64,000 bases of DNA from Streptomyces sp. MMG1533 (GTDB lineage Bacteria > Actinomycetota > Actinomycetes > Streptomycetales > Streptomycetaceae): assembly GCF_001279775.1 (NCBI RefSeq), contig NZ_LGDG01000241.1, positions 1 through 64,000 on the forward strand, given 5' to 3'. The translations under genes and the position numbers were made by a program. Positions 52,842 through 61,676 of the stretch are shown in pieces. Each line of letters begins with the position of its first letter. The first letter of the stretch is position 1. The notes below the pieces were generated by a model. It was not told the DNA's origin and ran no database searches. It saw nothing but the letters and a program-made list of their open reading frames with translations.

Positions 52842-53822
52842 TCAGCGAGGAGCCGCCTCCTGGAACCACCGGGACACGGCCTCGGCGCGGTTGGCGGCCC
52901 CGAGCTTGCGCAGGATGTTCTTGACGTGCGACTTCACCGTGCCCTCGGAGATCACGAGGCGGCGCGCGATCTTCGCGTTGGTGTCCCCGCCGGCGAGGAG
53001 CCGCAGCACGTCCACCTCGCGGGGAGTCAGTGAGCCGCCGGGGGTCTTCGCCGTCGGTGGGTCGACGATCCTGAGCGGGGCTGGGGCGTGGTGGCCCGCC
53101 TCCGGTGACTCGGCCGGCGGTTCGCTCTCGTGGGCCAGACAGGCCTGGACGGAGTCCGTGAGAGTCCGGGACAGTCCGTGCACCCTGCGCTGCAGGCGTT
53201 CCAGGCGATTTCTGGTCTCCGCGAGTTCCGACAGGCAGGCGAAGTGCACGGCGAAGAGCGCCAGGATGTCGCGGTCGAGTTCGTCGACCTCGGGCCCCGG
53301 TGGCAGGCGGTCCGCGTGCAGCATGCCGACGACTCGACCCTGGGACACGACCGGTGCCGTGACGAACGCTCTCGTGCCGGTCGCGGTGGCCAGCCAGTGA
53401 GGCACGCCGGGACGGCCCTGTACATCGGTGACGAGGGAGGACGTACCGCAGCGGACGACCTCCGCGCTGACCGGCCGCGGCACGACACGCCACTCGCGGC
53501 CGGAGACGACCTGCCCGACGGCGCGGGTCCGGTCCGGCTCGCGGGAGGTGTGGAACCGCTCGACCACGCATCTCGACCCCTCCAGCCGCGACACCATCGC
53601 GCGGTCGAACCCGAGGGAGCACAGGGAACGGGTGGCGAGTTCGGCGAGTCGGTGCGGGTCGGTCACATCCCGCAGCTCGGCGATGCTCCCCAAGACCTGT
53701 TGGACGACGAAGGACGCGTCGTCCGGCCGACGCGGGCCGACCCGCCGGCCGACGACCCCCCGGGGGGTGTCCGGACCAGAAGCGGCAGCGCGCGGGGCCG
53801 GCTCGCCAGCTCTCGGGCTCAT
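52842..53822 (-). CDS. GAF-LuxR family regulator
   Basis: 326 aa from ATG 53822 (GGAGG 7 nt upstream; GTG 53834 is an alternative). N-terminal GAF-like sensor (about 35-205: [51 protein letters not shown]), a coiled-coil linker ([15 protein letters not shown]) and a C-terminal LuxR HTH (about 262-320: [40 protein letters not shown]). Such proteins answer to small molecules. It lies next to the ADH/P450 operon and divergent from another LuxR gene. Confidence 0.92.
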   Translation of the reverse strand: MSPRAGEPAPRAAASGPDTPRGVVGRRVGPRRPDDASFVVQQVLGSIAELRDVTDPHRLAELATRSLCSLGFDRAMVSRLEGSRCVVERFHTSREPDRTRAVGQVVSGREWRVVPRPVSAEVVRCGTSSLVTDVQGRPGVPHWLATATGTRAFVTAPVVSQGRVVGMLHADRLPPGPEVDELDRDILALFAVHFACLSELAETRNRLERLQRRVHGLSRTLTDSVQACLAHESEPPAESPEAGHHAPAPLRIVDPPTAKTPGGSLTPREVDVLRLLAGGDTNAKIARRLVISEGTVKSHVKNILRKLGAANRAEAVSRWFQEAAPR

Positions 53823-54004
53823 GAGATCCTCCACATCGTTGTGACGGCCCCCTCACTGTGTTCCGGGCGGCTGCCGGTCGCCGAGGGGAGAATTCCCGCT
53901 CTCCTACCTGGACGTCACCGTCCGGGTGGTGGGCAGAATGCACATGCATGCCGACAGCCGGTCCTGTCCGGGCCTGGCTGGAACGCTCGACGAGGAGAAC
54001 GCGC

Positions 54005-56353
54005 ATGGGCCACGGGCATCGCTCCGTCGTCACCCCGGACCCCGCTACGGTCCTCCCGGTGCGCGAGCTCCCCACGGCCCTCACCCGTCTCCATGGCCGC
54101 AGGGCCGAGGCCGCGGACATCAAGAGGAAGCTCGGCGAGTCGCGCCTGGTGACCCTCACCGGCTTCGGAGGCGTGGGCAAGACCCGGATCGCGCTGCACG
54201 TGGCCCACGAGCTCCGGCGGAGCTTCCCCGGCGGCGTCGGCTGGGCGGAACTCGCGGACCTCCGGGAGCCGGCTCTGCTGGCCCAGACGGTGGAGGACGC
54301 GCTGGGCATCCCGGAGCAGCCGGGGCGCGACCCGGTATCGGTGCTCGTCGAGCACGTCCGCGACCGTCGCATGCTGATCGTGCTCGACAACTGCGAACAG
54401 CTGCTGGACGGGGTCGGTCGCCTGGCCCGGCAACTGCTCGCGGCCGCGCCGGGCCTGCGCATCCTCGCCACCAGTCGGCAGTCGCTCGGGGTCCCGGGCG
54501 AGACCCTGCTGCCGGTTCCACCGCTGCCGGTCCCTGTCGAAGGCACCCCACTCGAATCGGGTTCCGCCATCGGCTGCCCGTCCGTCGCCCTCTTCGTCGA
54601 GCGTGCCGCCGACCTGTCACCGGGGTTCCGGATCACGCCCGAGAACCAGGAGGCGGTGGCGGAACTCTGCCGGAAACTGGAGGGCATCCCGCTGGCGATC
54701 GAGCTCGCCGCCGCCGAGGTACGCGTCCTGTCGGTCCCGGAGCTCGTCCGGCGGCTCGATCCGCGTCTCCAACTGCTGCGGCACGGCGCGCGCACCCTGC
54801 CGCGCCGCCACCGCACCCTGCAGGCGACCCTCGACTGGAGCCACGAGCTGTGCACGCCCGGAGAGCGCCTGCTGTGGGCCCGGGCCTCGGTCTTCGCCGG
54901 CTGGTTCCCCCTCCAGGGGGCGGAGGCCGTCTGCGGCGACGACCGGCTCCCCCGCGAGGAGGTGTTCGAAGCGATGGCTGGACTGGTCGACAAGTCCGTC
55001 CTCGTACGGACCGAGACGCACGGTGAGATCCGGTTCCGGCTTCTGGAACCCCTGCGCGAGTACGGCCACGCCGAGCTTCGCCGTACCGGCGACCACGGCC
55101 TGTTCAGGGACCGCCATCTGGTGTGGGTCCGTGAGGTGTCGGACCTCGCGTGCGCACAGTGGTTCGGGCCGTCCCAGGAGCAGTGGTGTGTCGCTCTGCG
55201 GCTCGGGCGCGCCGATCTGCGCGCCGCCGTCGAGTACGCGCTGAGCCGGCCGGACCGTACACAGGACGCTCTGAGTCTGGTCGGCGACCCCTGGTTCCTG
55301 TGGGTGGCACTGTTCCTGCGAGAGGGACGGCACTGGCTCGAACGGGTGCTGGCGGCCGCGCCGCAGCCGGGTCCGCGGCGCGCGAAGGCGCTGGCCACAC
55401 TCGGCTTCGTCGCGGCCAGCCAGGGCGACACCGCCGCCGCGGCCGCGTACGCCGAGGAGTGCCTGTCGCTGTCGGCCACCGCCGGCCCCGCCGAGGTCCT
55501 GGCCTATGGGACTCAGGTCCTCGGGTATACGACGTCCTTGCGCACCCCCGAACAGGCACGCGCAGTCTTCGAGCGCGCGCTCGCCCTGTACGAATCGGCG
55601 CACGCGTACCCCGACTTCGCCGTCTGCGCACGCGTCAAGCTGGGTCTGTCCCTGGCCCTCCGGGGAGAGACGGACGCCGCCGCCGAGCATCTGCTGTACT
55701 GCCGGGACCTGTGCGAGCGCGCCGGCGAGCAGTGGCTCCATTCCTACGCCCTGGCGGGGCTCGCGCTCGTGCACGAGCGCCGGGGTGACCTCGACGGGGC
55801 CGTCGCCCTCGTGCGCCGGGCGATCCGCACGAAGCGGGTGTTCCAGGACACTCTCGGCCTGGCCATGTGCCTGGACCTGCTCGCCTGGATCAAGACCGAG
55901 ACGGGAGCCCCGAAGGAGGCCGCACTGCTGCTCGGCGGCGCGTCGCGGCTGTGGGAGTCCTTCGGCGCTCGGCTGTTCGGAGCGGAACACTGGCTTGTCC
56001 GGCGGACGGACGCCGAGGAGCGCGGCCGCCGTGCCATCGGCAGCCGGGCCTGGACCACGGCGTTCGACCGAGGCGCCGAGATGCCCAGGGAACAACTGCT
56101 CGCCGTCGCCCTGGAGGAGGAACAACCGCAGCGGCCGGAGCAGCCGAGCGGGGCCCTGACCCGCAGAGAGCAGCAGGTCGCCGAGCTCGTGGCCGACGGC
56201 ATGTCCAACAGGGAGATCGCGGAGCGTCTCGTCATAGCCCAGCGCACGGCCGAAGGACACGTCGAGAAGATCCTGACCAAACTGGGCTTCCGCTCACGCA
56301 GCCAGATCGCGGCGTGGATCGTCGAGCACGGTTCCTCAGCCCGGCTCGGTTGA
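54005..56353 (+). CDS. NB-ARC/LuxR large transcriptional regulator
   Basis: 782 aa from ATG 54005 (GAGGAG upstream). ATPase domain: Walker A TGFGGVGKTRIALHV (about 52-66), Walker B MLIVLDNCEQLLDG (about 123-136), GLRILATSRQSLGVPGE sensor. A winged-helix part and a TPR-like helical region (about 430-660: DTAAAAAYAEECLSLSAT; ARAVFERALALYESAHA) follow, then a C-terminal LuxR HTH (about 712-775: LTRREQQVAELVADGMSNREIAERLVIAQRTAEGHVEKIL). This is an ATP-dependent, STAND-type activator, probably of the P450 or ring-cleavage operons. Confidence 0.93.
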   Translation: MGHGHRSVVTPDPATVLPVRELPTALTRLHGRRAEAADIKRKLGESRLVTLTGFGGVGKTRIALHVAHELRRSFPGGVGWAELADLREPALLAQTVEDALGIPEQPGRDPVSVLVEHVRDRRMLIVLDNCEQLLDGVGRLARQLLAAAPGLRILATSRQSLGVPGETLLPVPPLPVPVEGTPLESGSAIGCPSVALFVERAADLSPGFRITPENQEAVAELCRKLEGIPLAIELAAAEVRVLSVPELVRRLDPRLQLLRHGARTLPRRHRTLQATLDWSHELCTPGERLLWARASVFAGWFPLQGAEAVCGDDRLPREEVFEAMAGLVDKSVLVRTETHGEIRFRLLEPLREYGHAELRRTGDHGLFRDRHLVWVREVSDLACAQWFGPSQEQWCVALRLGRADLRAAVEYALSRPDRTQDALSLVGDPWFLWVALFLREGRHWLERVLAAAPQPGPRRAKALATLGFVAASQGDTAAAAAYAEECLSLSATAGPAEVLAYGTQVLGYTTSLRTPEQARAVFERALALYESAHAYPDFAVCARVKLGLSLALRGETDAAAEHLLYCRDLCERAGEQWLHSYALAGLALVHERRGDLDGAVALVRRAIRTKRVFQDTLGLAMCLDLLAWIKTETGAPKEAALLLGGASRLWESFGARLFGAEHWLVRRTDAEERGRRAIGSRAWTTAFDRGAEMPREQLLAVALEEEQPQRPEQPSGALTRREQQVAELVADGMSNREIAERLVIAQRTAEGHVEKILTKLGFRSRSQIAAWIVEHGSSARLG

Positions 56354-56500
56354 GCCGTATCTCCCGAACGAGGGAGACGGTCACCTCCGGCGCGTGATTC
56401 GGCGGACGGGTCCCCGCATCTACCGTAAAGCCGCATGGCGAGGCGTCGCGGCCGCACGCGACGGCCAGCGCGAGGAACCCCGGATCAGAGGCTTGGTGAC

Positions 56501-57757
56501 GTGAACGAACATGCCGTGCACACCCAACTCCCCCACCGAGTCGCCGTGGTGGGCGCCGGTCACGCCGGGGCGAACATGGCCGCCCTGTTGCGCCAGCGCG
56601 GGTACACCGGACAGGTCGTCCTCATCGGTGAGGAGAAGGAACCGCCTTATCAGCGACCTCCGTTGTCCAAGGAATACCTGAAGACGTCGCTGCCGGCCTC
56701 GGAACTCCTCATCAAACCCGAGGAGTTCTGGACGGACCAGGACATCGACACCCGCCTGGGTGTGGTCGTCGAGACGATCCGCCCGGATGACAACGAGGTC
56801 GTGCTGGACGGCGGTGAGCGCATCGCCTACGACACCCTCGTACTGGCCACCGGTGCCGTGCCCAGGGAGTTGGAGATCCCGGGTGCGGCCCTGGGCGGCG
56901 TCCATGTGCTGCGGACGCGGGGCGACGCGGACGCGCTGGGGGCCGGGCTCGGTCCGGGGCGCCGACTCGTGGTGGTCGGCGGTGGGTATGTGGGGCTGGA
57001 GGTCGCGGCATCGGCGCGCCACCTCAGCTCCGAGGTCGACGTACTGGAGCGTGAGGAGCGGCTGCTGTCCCGGGTGGCCGGTGCCCAGCTCGCCGAGTTC
57101 CTCCTCGCGTACCACGAGCGCCGGGGCGTCGGCGTCCACACCGGAGTGAACGTCGCCCGCTTCGAGGACCGGGGGGACGGTACCGTCGGCGCCGTCGTAC
57201 TGGCGGACGGCCGCACCTTCCCGTGCGATGCCGTGCTCGTCGGCGTCGGAGCCGTGCCGTGCGACGAACTCGCCCGCGCCGCCGGTCTGCGGTGTGAGGG
57301 CGGGATCGTGGTCGACGATCGCGCGCGGACCAGCCATCCCCAGGTGTACGCGGTCGGCGACGCCACACGCCGACGGCTCCCCCTCTACGAGGGAACCTTC
57401 CGGCTGGAGAGCATTCCCAGCGCCACGGAGCAGGCCCGGCAGGCGGTGGCGGCCATCATGTGCCTGTCGGCGCCGCCCGCCGAGGTCCCCTGGTTCTGGT
57501 CGGACCAGTTCGACGCGAAGATAAAGATCGCCGGACTCGTCGCGCAGGCGGACCGGTCCGTCCGGCGCGGCTCGCCCTCGGCCGGCGGCTTCGCGGTCTT
57601 CCACTTCAGCGGGCGGAGGGTGGTGGCCGTCGAGTCGGTCAACGCCGCTGCCGAGTTCATGGCGGGCAAGAAGCTCATCGCCCGGCGGGCCGAGACCGAC
57701 CCGGAGCGTCTGGCGGACCCCACCGTTCCTTTGCGGGAACTGGTGGGGCGGGGCTGA
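56501..57757 (+). CDS. ferredoxin reductase (BphA4/putidaredoxin-reductase type)
   Basis: 418 aa from GTG 56501. FAD motif VAVVGAGHAGANMAALLRQRG (about 14-34), PPYQRPPLSKEYLK, NAD motif VVVGGGYVGLEVAASAR, VYAVGDATRR, and C-terminal WSDQFDAKIKIAGL. The second such reductase in the window. With a [2Fe-2S] ferredoxin and P450 at 48-50 kb it can complete a class I P450 chain. No P450 gene sits next to it. Confidence 0.92.
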   Translation: MNEHAVHTQLPHRVAVVGAGHAGANMAALLRQRGYTGQVVLIGEEKEPPYQRPPLSKEYLKTSLPASELLIKPEEFWTDQDIDTRLGVVVETIRPDDNEVVLDGGERIAYDTLVLATGAVPRELEIPGAALGGVHVLRTRGDADALGAGLGPGRRLVVVGGGYVGLEVAASARHLSSEVDVLEREERLLSRVAGAQLAEFLLAYHERRGVGVHTGVNVARFEDRGDGTVGAVVLADGRTFPCDAVLVGVGAVPCDELARAAGLRCEGGIVVDDRARTSHPQVYAVGDATRRRLPLYEGTFRLESIPSATEQARQAVAAIMCLSAPPAEVPWFWSDQFDAKIKIAGLVAQADRSVRRGSPSAGGFAVFHFSGRRVVAVESVNAAAEFMAGKKLIARRAETDPERLADPTVPLRELVGRG

Positions 57758-57854
57758 TCGCGAAGCCACGCGCACGTTGTTCCGCCTGTTCACAGGGTTG
57801 TGTGTCACGGGGGCGAATCATGACTCGGGAAACCGACAGAGAAGGGGTGTAAGC

Positions 57855-58019
57855 ATGGCCGGAGAGTCGATGACCACGGCAGGCGCCGCGGTCGGGGAAC
57901 GTGCGTTCCGGCCGGACGCACGAACGGACCGCCTCGGCAGCCGCGGCCACCGGACCGAGAGCGGACAGCACCGCCGGTTCGTCGCCGTCCTGCGCGACCT
58001 CGTCGCCCGGCGGCCGTAG
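57855..58019 (+). CDS. small hypothetical protein
   Basis: 54 aa, basic (MAGESMTTAGAAVGERAF; then Arg-rich GQHRRFVAVLRDLVARRP). ATG 57855 has GAAGGGG upstream. The stop lies 3 nt before the next ATG. No homology recognised. It could be a leader or a real small protein. Confidence 0.4.
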   Translation: MAGESMTTAGAAVGERAFRPDARTDRLGSRGHRTESGQHRRFVAVLRDLVARRP

Positions 58020-58021
58020 CC

Positions 58022-58549
58022 ATGCCTCTCTACACGCTCGGCGGGTCGTCACCGGTCGTCCATCCGGACGCGTTCGTCGCGCCCACCGCCGTCCTGATCG
58101 GCGATGTCGTCGTGGAGGCGGGCGCATCGGTCTGGTACAACGCGGTGCTCCGGGCCGATTACTCGCGTATCACCGTGCGCCAGGGAGCCAACGTCCAGGA
58201 CGGCTCGGTACTGCACGGGTCACCCGACCTGCCCACGGAGGTGGGGCCGGGGGCAACTGTCGGCCACCTGTGCGTGGTGCACGGCGCGGTCATAGGCGAG
58301 GAGGCACTGATCGGGAACGGCAGTACCGTACTCGACGGCGCCCGCATCGGCGCGCGCTCCCTGGTCGCTGCCCATTCGCTGGTGCAGGCGGGGGCGGATT
58401 TCCCCCCGGAGACTCTCGTGGCCGGGACCCCGGCAGAGACCAAGATGTCCATCCTGGGGACCACCGCCGAACAATGGGTGCGGATCACCCCCGGCGCATA
58501 CCGTGAACTGGCCCGCAGACATGCCGTGGAGCTCAAGACGGTCGAGTAG
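58022..58549 (+). CDS. gamma-carbonic-anhydrase-like hexapeptide protein
   Basis: 175 aa, left-handed beta-helix with hexapeptide turns. VWYNAVLRADYSRITV and NVQDGSVLHGS carry the usual Arg and Asp; metal His candidates are in VLHGSPDLP, VGHLCVVHGAVIG. Similar to YrdA/PaaY; PaaY hydrolyses CoA adducts in phenylacetate degradation, so a house-cleaning thioesterase role is possible here. Last in the reductase operon before a strong terminator. Confidence 0.87.
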   Translation: MPLYTLGGSSPVVHPDAFVAPTAVLIGDVVVEAGASVWYNAVLRADYSRITVRQGANVQDGSVLHGSPDLPTEVGPGATVGHLCVVHGAVIGEEALIGNGSTVLDGARIGARSLVAAHSLVQAGADFPPETLVAGTPAETKMSILGTTAEQWVRITPGAYRELARRHAVELKTVE

Positions 58550-58554
58550 CCGTT

Positions 58555-58595
58555 CGCCGTTGAGCCGGGCGGGTAACCCGCCCGGCTCAACGGCG
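58555..58595. terminator. 19-bp perfect hairpin, end of the island operon
   Basis: Arms 58555-58573 and 58577-58595 are perfectly complementary with a 3-nt loop. It begins 6 bp after the hexapeptide-protein stop. Confidence 0.9.
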
Positions 58596-58767
58596 ATGCA
58601 CTGGATGAGACGATCGGCCTTCGTGGCGATGGAACACACCGGCCACCTGTTTGCCCAGCGGCAGGTTCGCCGGCAAGAGCAATGAGATCCCGTCCTTCGG
58701 CCCGCTGCTCAAGAGCGTGGGCCCAACCAACGATCTTGTGCCTTTCGCGCCCGACACGGGCGGGCCG

Positions 58768-59445
58768 TCAGTCGCTCCAGCCTTGGAACGTGGCCACCTC
58801 GGCGAAGGGCGCGCGCTCGGAGCGCCAGTTGTTCGCCGGGTGGTCGGGGTCCTCGTACCCGATGGCCATGCCGCAGAAGAGCATCAGTTCCTCCGGCGGC
58901 TGGATGATCTCGGCCACGGTGCGATGGTGGATGGACCAGGCTTCCTGCGGGCAGCAGGCCAGTCCTTCGGCCGTGAGCAGCAACATCACGGTTTGCAGGT
59001 ACATACCGAGATCGGACCACTGGGCCGCCCCCATCTGCCGGTCGACGTAGCAGAACAGGCCGACCGGGGCGCCGAAGAGCTGGTAGTTCCGGGCGAACTG
59101 CCGTTGTCGGCCCGCCTTGTCCTCGCGGGGCACGGCGAGGGCCGAGTACAGCTGCTCGCCCAAAGCGAAGCGGCGGTCCCGGTACGGCGAGGTGAGACCG
59201 GGCGGGTAGATCGGGTACTCGGGCTCGTCGGGGGCCGGACCGGTGGCGAGGCGCTCGGCCATCAGGTTCTTCAGCTGGTCCAGCACGCTTCCGGTCAGCA
59301 GGTACGGACGCCACGGCTGGAGGTTGCCGCCGGAGGGGGCACGGCACGCCGTGTCGAGGACGCGTTCCAAAGTCGCACGCGATACCGGGGTGTCGAGAAA
59401 ACCCCGAATCGATCGGCGTTTCATCACTGCTTCGCGCACGTCCAT
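58768..59445 (-). CDS. nitroreductase-family FMN oxidoreductase
   Basis: 225 aa. MKRRSIRGFLDTPV opening (phosphate-binding Arg), RAPSGGNLQPWRPY FMN motif, GMYLQTVMLLLTAEGLACC, and C-terminal GMAIGYEDPDHPANN. It reduces nitro, quinone or enone groups with NAD(P)H. GGAGGA precedes the ATG. Convergent with the preceding operon; no operon partner. It may serve detoxification of pathway quinones. Confidence 0.9.
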   Translation of the reverse strand: MDVREAVMKRRSIRGFLDTPVSRATLERVLDTACRAPSGGNLQPWRPYLLTGSVLDQLKNLMAERLATGPAPDEPEYPIYPPGLTSPYRDRRFALGEQLYSALAVPREDKAGRQRQFARNYQLFGAPVGLFCYVDRQMGAAQWSDLGMYLQTVMLLLTAEGLACCPQEAWSIHHRTVAEIIQPPEELMLFCGMAIGYEDPDHPANNWRSERAPFAEVATFQGWSD

Positions 59446-59838
59446 CAGATGTCCTCCAGCGCAGGCCGCCCCCTATGGGCCGCATGTCGGTGGGCCACGC
59501 TAGCCGGGCCCCGGATCGCTCTGCCGCCCCCGTTCCGAGGGCCGGAATCCCTGGTGCAGGCTGCGCGGCCGACCGCGGTGAGCCAGTCTTGATGTCGCAC
59601 GTTCACGAAGTCGGCCCACTCCCGAGGCTGCCGTCTCCAGCACCCAGCCCCGGGCGGCGGCGCGAAGCCGAGCCGGGACGCGCTGCTCGTCGCGGCCGCG
59701 GCCGATCTCGTGCAACGGGGGCCGGTATCCAGGTCGGATCGGGCAGCGGAGGACCTGCGCGCGCAGTCTGGCGGTTGCCGGGCACTTCGCCGAGCACCGG
59801 GTCGTCGGAGGGAAAAGGTCGTCAGCGACGGCAACAGT
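59446..59838. other. degraded segment between nitroreductase and IS256 relic
   Basis: About 390 bp. A plus-strand piece at 59661-59723 reads AKPSRDALLVAAADLVQRGP, like the N-terminus of a TetR regulator, but no full gene surrounds it. The rest looks like rearranged DNA next to the IS256 end. Confidence 0.35.
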
Positions 59839-60018
59839 CAAGACCCGCTTGGTCAACTGCTGCAGCAGCCCACCCTGCCCCGTCAGCTGCAGCCCCTCCG
59901 ACCGGGCCCGCTCCACCAGCATCGCGACCAGTTGCTCGTCGGACACGGACGCAGGCTGCCCAGGATGGGCACTCTCCACAGGCTCCACGGTCTCCAACTC
60001 CGCGGCGGCATCAGTCAC
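59839..60018 (-). mobile_element. IS256-family transposase N-terminal fragment
   Basis: The first 60 residues (VSDEQLVAMLVERARSEGLQ ... GGLLQQLTKRVL) match the start of IS256-family transposases; similarity stops after KRVL, so the element is truncated. GTTGGATTTACAC (60052-60064), just upstream, resembles the end sequences of such elements. Confidence 0.7.
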
Positions 60019-60241
60019 TTGACGTCTCTCCCGTGATCGTCGGATCCGCCGTTGGATTTACACTCCGCCCAGTTCGACCGGTTCCGTCGGCAGGCCCAGT
60101 TCGGGCACGAGACGACCATGAACGACGGTGGGTGGTGTGTTCCTCCAGGACCTGTGGTTCCTCCGGGTCGAAGGCGTTGGGCGAAGGCGAGCTGGTGATC
60201 GTGCGGGCCCGCGCATCGGCGGAGCAGGGCTCTCTGAGGTG

Positions 60242-60713
60242 TCAGGCCGCGCCGTCTGCTCTCCCGCCCGGCGGGCGGTGTTCCCAGCGCGTTCCTCCCT
60301 GGAGCTCCAGGACGGGGGCGCCGGAGTCGTTGGTGAGGGCGCCCCGACTGCGGACGACGGCGGCGACGTTGTCGCGGGGGCGTACCTCCACGATCTCCAT
60401 CGTGCCGCGCAGCACGTCCCCGGGCCGGACCGGCGCCCGCATGCGCAGGGAACTGATCTCCCGGCCGGCGATGACGGCGGCGCGGGAGAAGACCGCGTCC
60501 ACCAGGAGCCGTTGCAGGACCGCCAGGGTGTGGAAACCGCTGGCTATGAGGCCCACGAAACGACTCCTTGCCGCCGCGTCCTCGTCCGTGTGCAGCGGCA
60601 GCGGGTCGAAGCGACGGCCGAAATCGAGGATCTCCTCCTGGAGACCTTGGCGCTGCCCAGGTCGAACACGGCCCCGGGTGAAGGTCCTCGGCGTACAGCC
60701 GCACGACGCTCAC
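60242..60713 (-). pseudogene. MaoC-type enoyl-CoA hydratase pseudogene
   Basis: Read on the minus strand from about 60713, VSVVRLYAEDLHPG is followed, after a one-base shift near 60673, by VFDLGSAKVS. After a second shift near 60640 comes QEEILDFGRRFDPLPLHTDE, then GLIASGFHTLAVLQRLLVD through to the stop. Together these make a short MaoC/hot-dog hydratase, including the FDPLPLHTD active-site His. Two frameshifts make it dead. Confidence 0.75.
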
Positions 60714-60851
60714 CGCCGGTCCGACGCCCACGCCGGCCCTCCCGGGCTTTGGCATGGGCTGAACCGGTGGATGTGCCTGCCGAGTCGCATGCGGTTCTCC
60801 GTTCATCTCATCCTGCTGGGGTGGTCGTTGACGATGGTTTGTGCTCGCCGG

Positions 60852-61124
60852 CTACGAGGCGACGGTGGTGATCTCCGCGGTGTCCAGCCAGGTGGCGTGG
60901 ACCCCCGAACGGCGCGCGCTGTGGCAGATGCAGCCGGGCCGGTTCGGTCGTGGTCTGGACGTCGAGAGTTCGGCGAGGTGGGTGTCCATGAGGGTCGAGG
61001 ATTAGCCGTCGTCCTCGCTGCTCGCTGGGGGTTTGGGGACGAACATAGCCTCGCCACCGTACTTGTCGCCGCAGTCGAGGTAACCGAGTTCCTTCTCCTC
61101 GACGAGGCCATACTTCAGGACCAT
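60852..61124 (-). pseudogene. carotenoid/lignostilbene oxygenase relic (C-terminal part)
   Basis: In order on the minus strand: KYGLVEEKELGYLDCGDKYG and GGEAMFVPKPPASSEDDG, a stop, then in another frame LDVQTTTEPARLHLPQRAPFG and, after a further shift, VHATWLDTAEI. This is the characteristic end of RPE65/lignostilbene dioxygenase enzymes (GGExxFVP; LPxRxPxGxHAxW with an iron-ligand His). The N-terminal two thirds are missing. Confidence 0.7.
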
Positions 61125-61159
61125 TTATCCTGCCCGAGGGCCGGCCCCCAGAGGGAGAC

Positions 61160-61430
61160 CACCGGGGCCAGGTCGGCCACGGCGGAAAAGGCGAGTTGAT
61201 TCTGGGTGTGCGTCTCCATGTAGACGAAGACGAAGTAGAAGGCTGCGGCCTGGAGCGCGATGCAGCCGATCACTTGGAGGCTCTGCCGCCAACTGGTCCG
61301 CAGAGCCACCAGGATCAGTGCCTCGCCGAGTCTGCCGGATTCCCGCAGCTCTTCGAACTCGGGGGTTCGCGCAGCTTGAGCCGTAGGTAGAGGCCGGTCA
61401 GGACCAGGGGACCGGCGATGGGGAAGGGGC
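61160..61430 (-). pseudogene. MFS transporter (MHS family) fragment
   Basis: IAGPLVLTGLYLRLKLREP, a frameshift near 61362, then FEELRESGRLGEALILVALR, TSWRQSLQVIGCIALQAAAF and YFVFVYMETHTQNQLAFS: the centre of a metabolite/H+ symporter, with the LRE-PEFEEL loop. Both ends are lost. Related intact transporters carry shikimate, aromatic acids and betaines. Confidence 0.7.
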
Positions 61431-61434
61431 GCGC

Positions 61435-61640
61435 CAGAGGTGCACAGCAGGTCGGTGATCAGGTAGCCGCTGAGGACGAAGAACACGTCGACGCCGAGAG
61501 GAGCGCCGGGCAGTCAGGAGGGGTCGACGTGGCATATGGCGACGAGCACGACGGCCGTCGTCCGGACGCCGTCGAGCCCGTGCAGGTAGGACGAAGGGCG
61601 GGCGGGGGCGAGTTCATGGATGGCGGGGCGCCTCATCACG
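61435..61640 (-). pseudogene. acyltransferase-3 family N-terminal fragment
   Basis: YLHGLDGVRTTAVVLVAICH and VDPS, an in-frame stop, then LGVDVFFVLSGYLITDLL: the first membrane segments of an acyltransferase-3 (OafA-like) protein. It is cut off at about 61435, where the MFS fragment begins, so two relics are joined end to end. Confidence 0.7.
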
Positions 61641-61676
61641 AGGGGCCTGCCGTTCCGCACGGGGTCCTGGTGTCGT

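Noticed and set aside
60015..60240. C-terminal piece of another gene (reads LVPELGLPTEPVELGGV on the minus strand)
   Set aside because: Too short and shifted to name a family; left as part of the graveyard.
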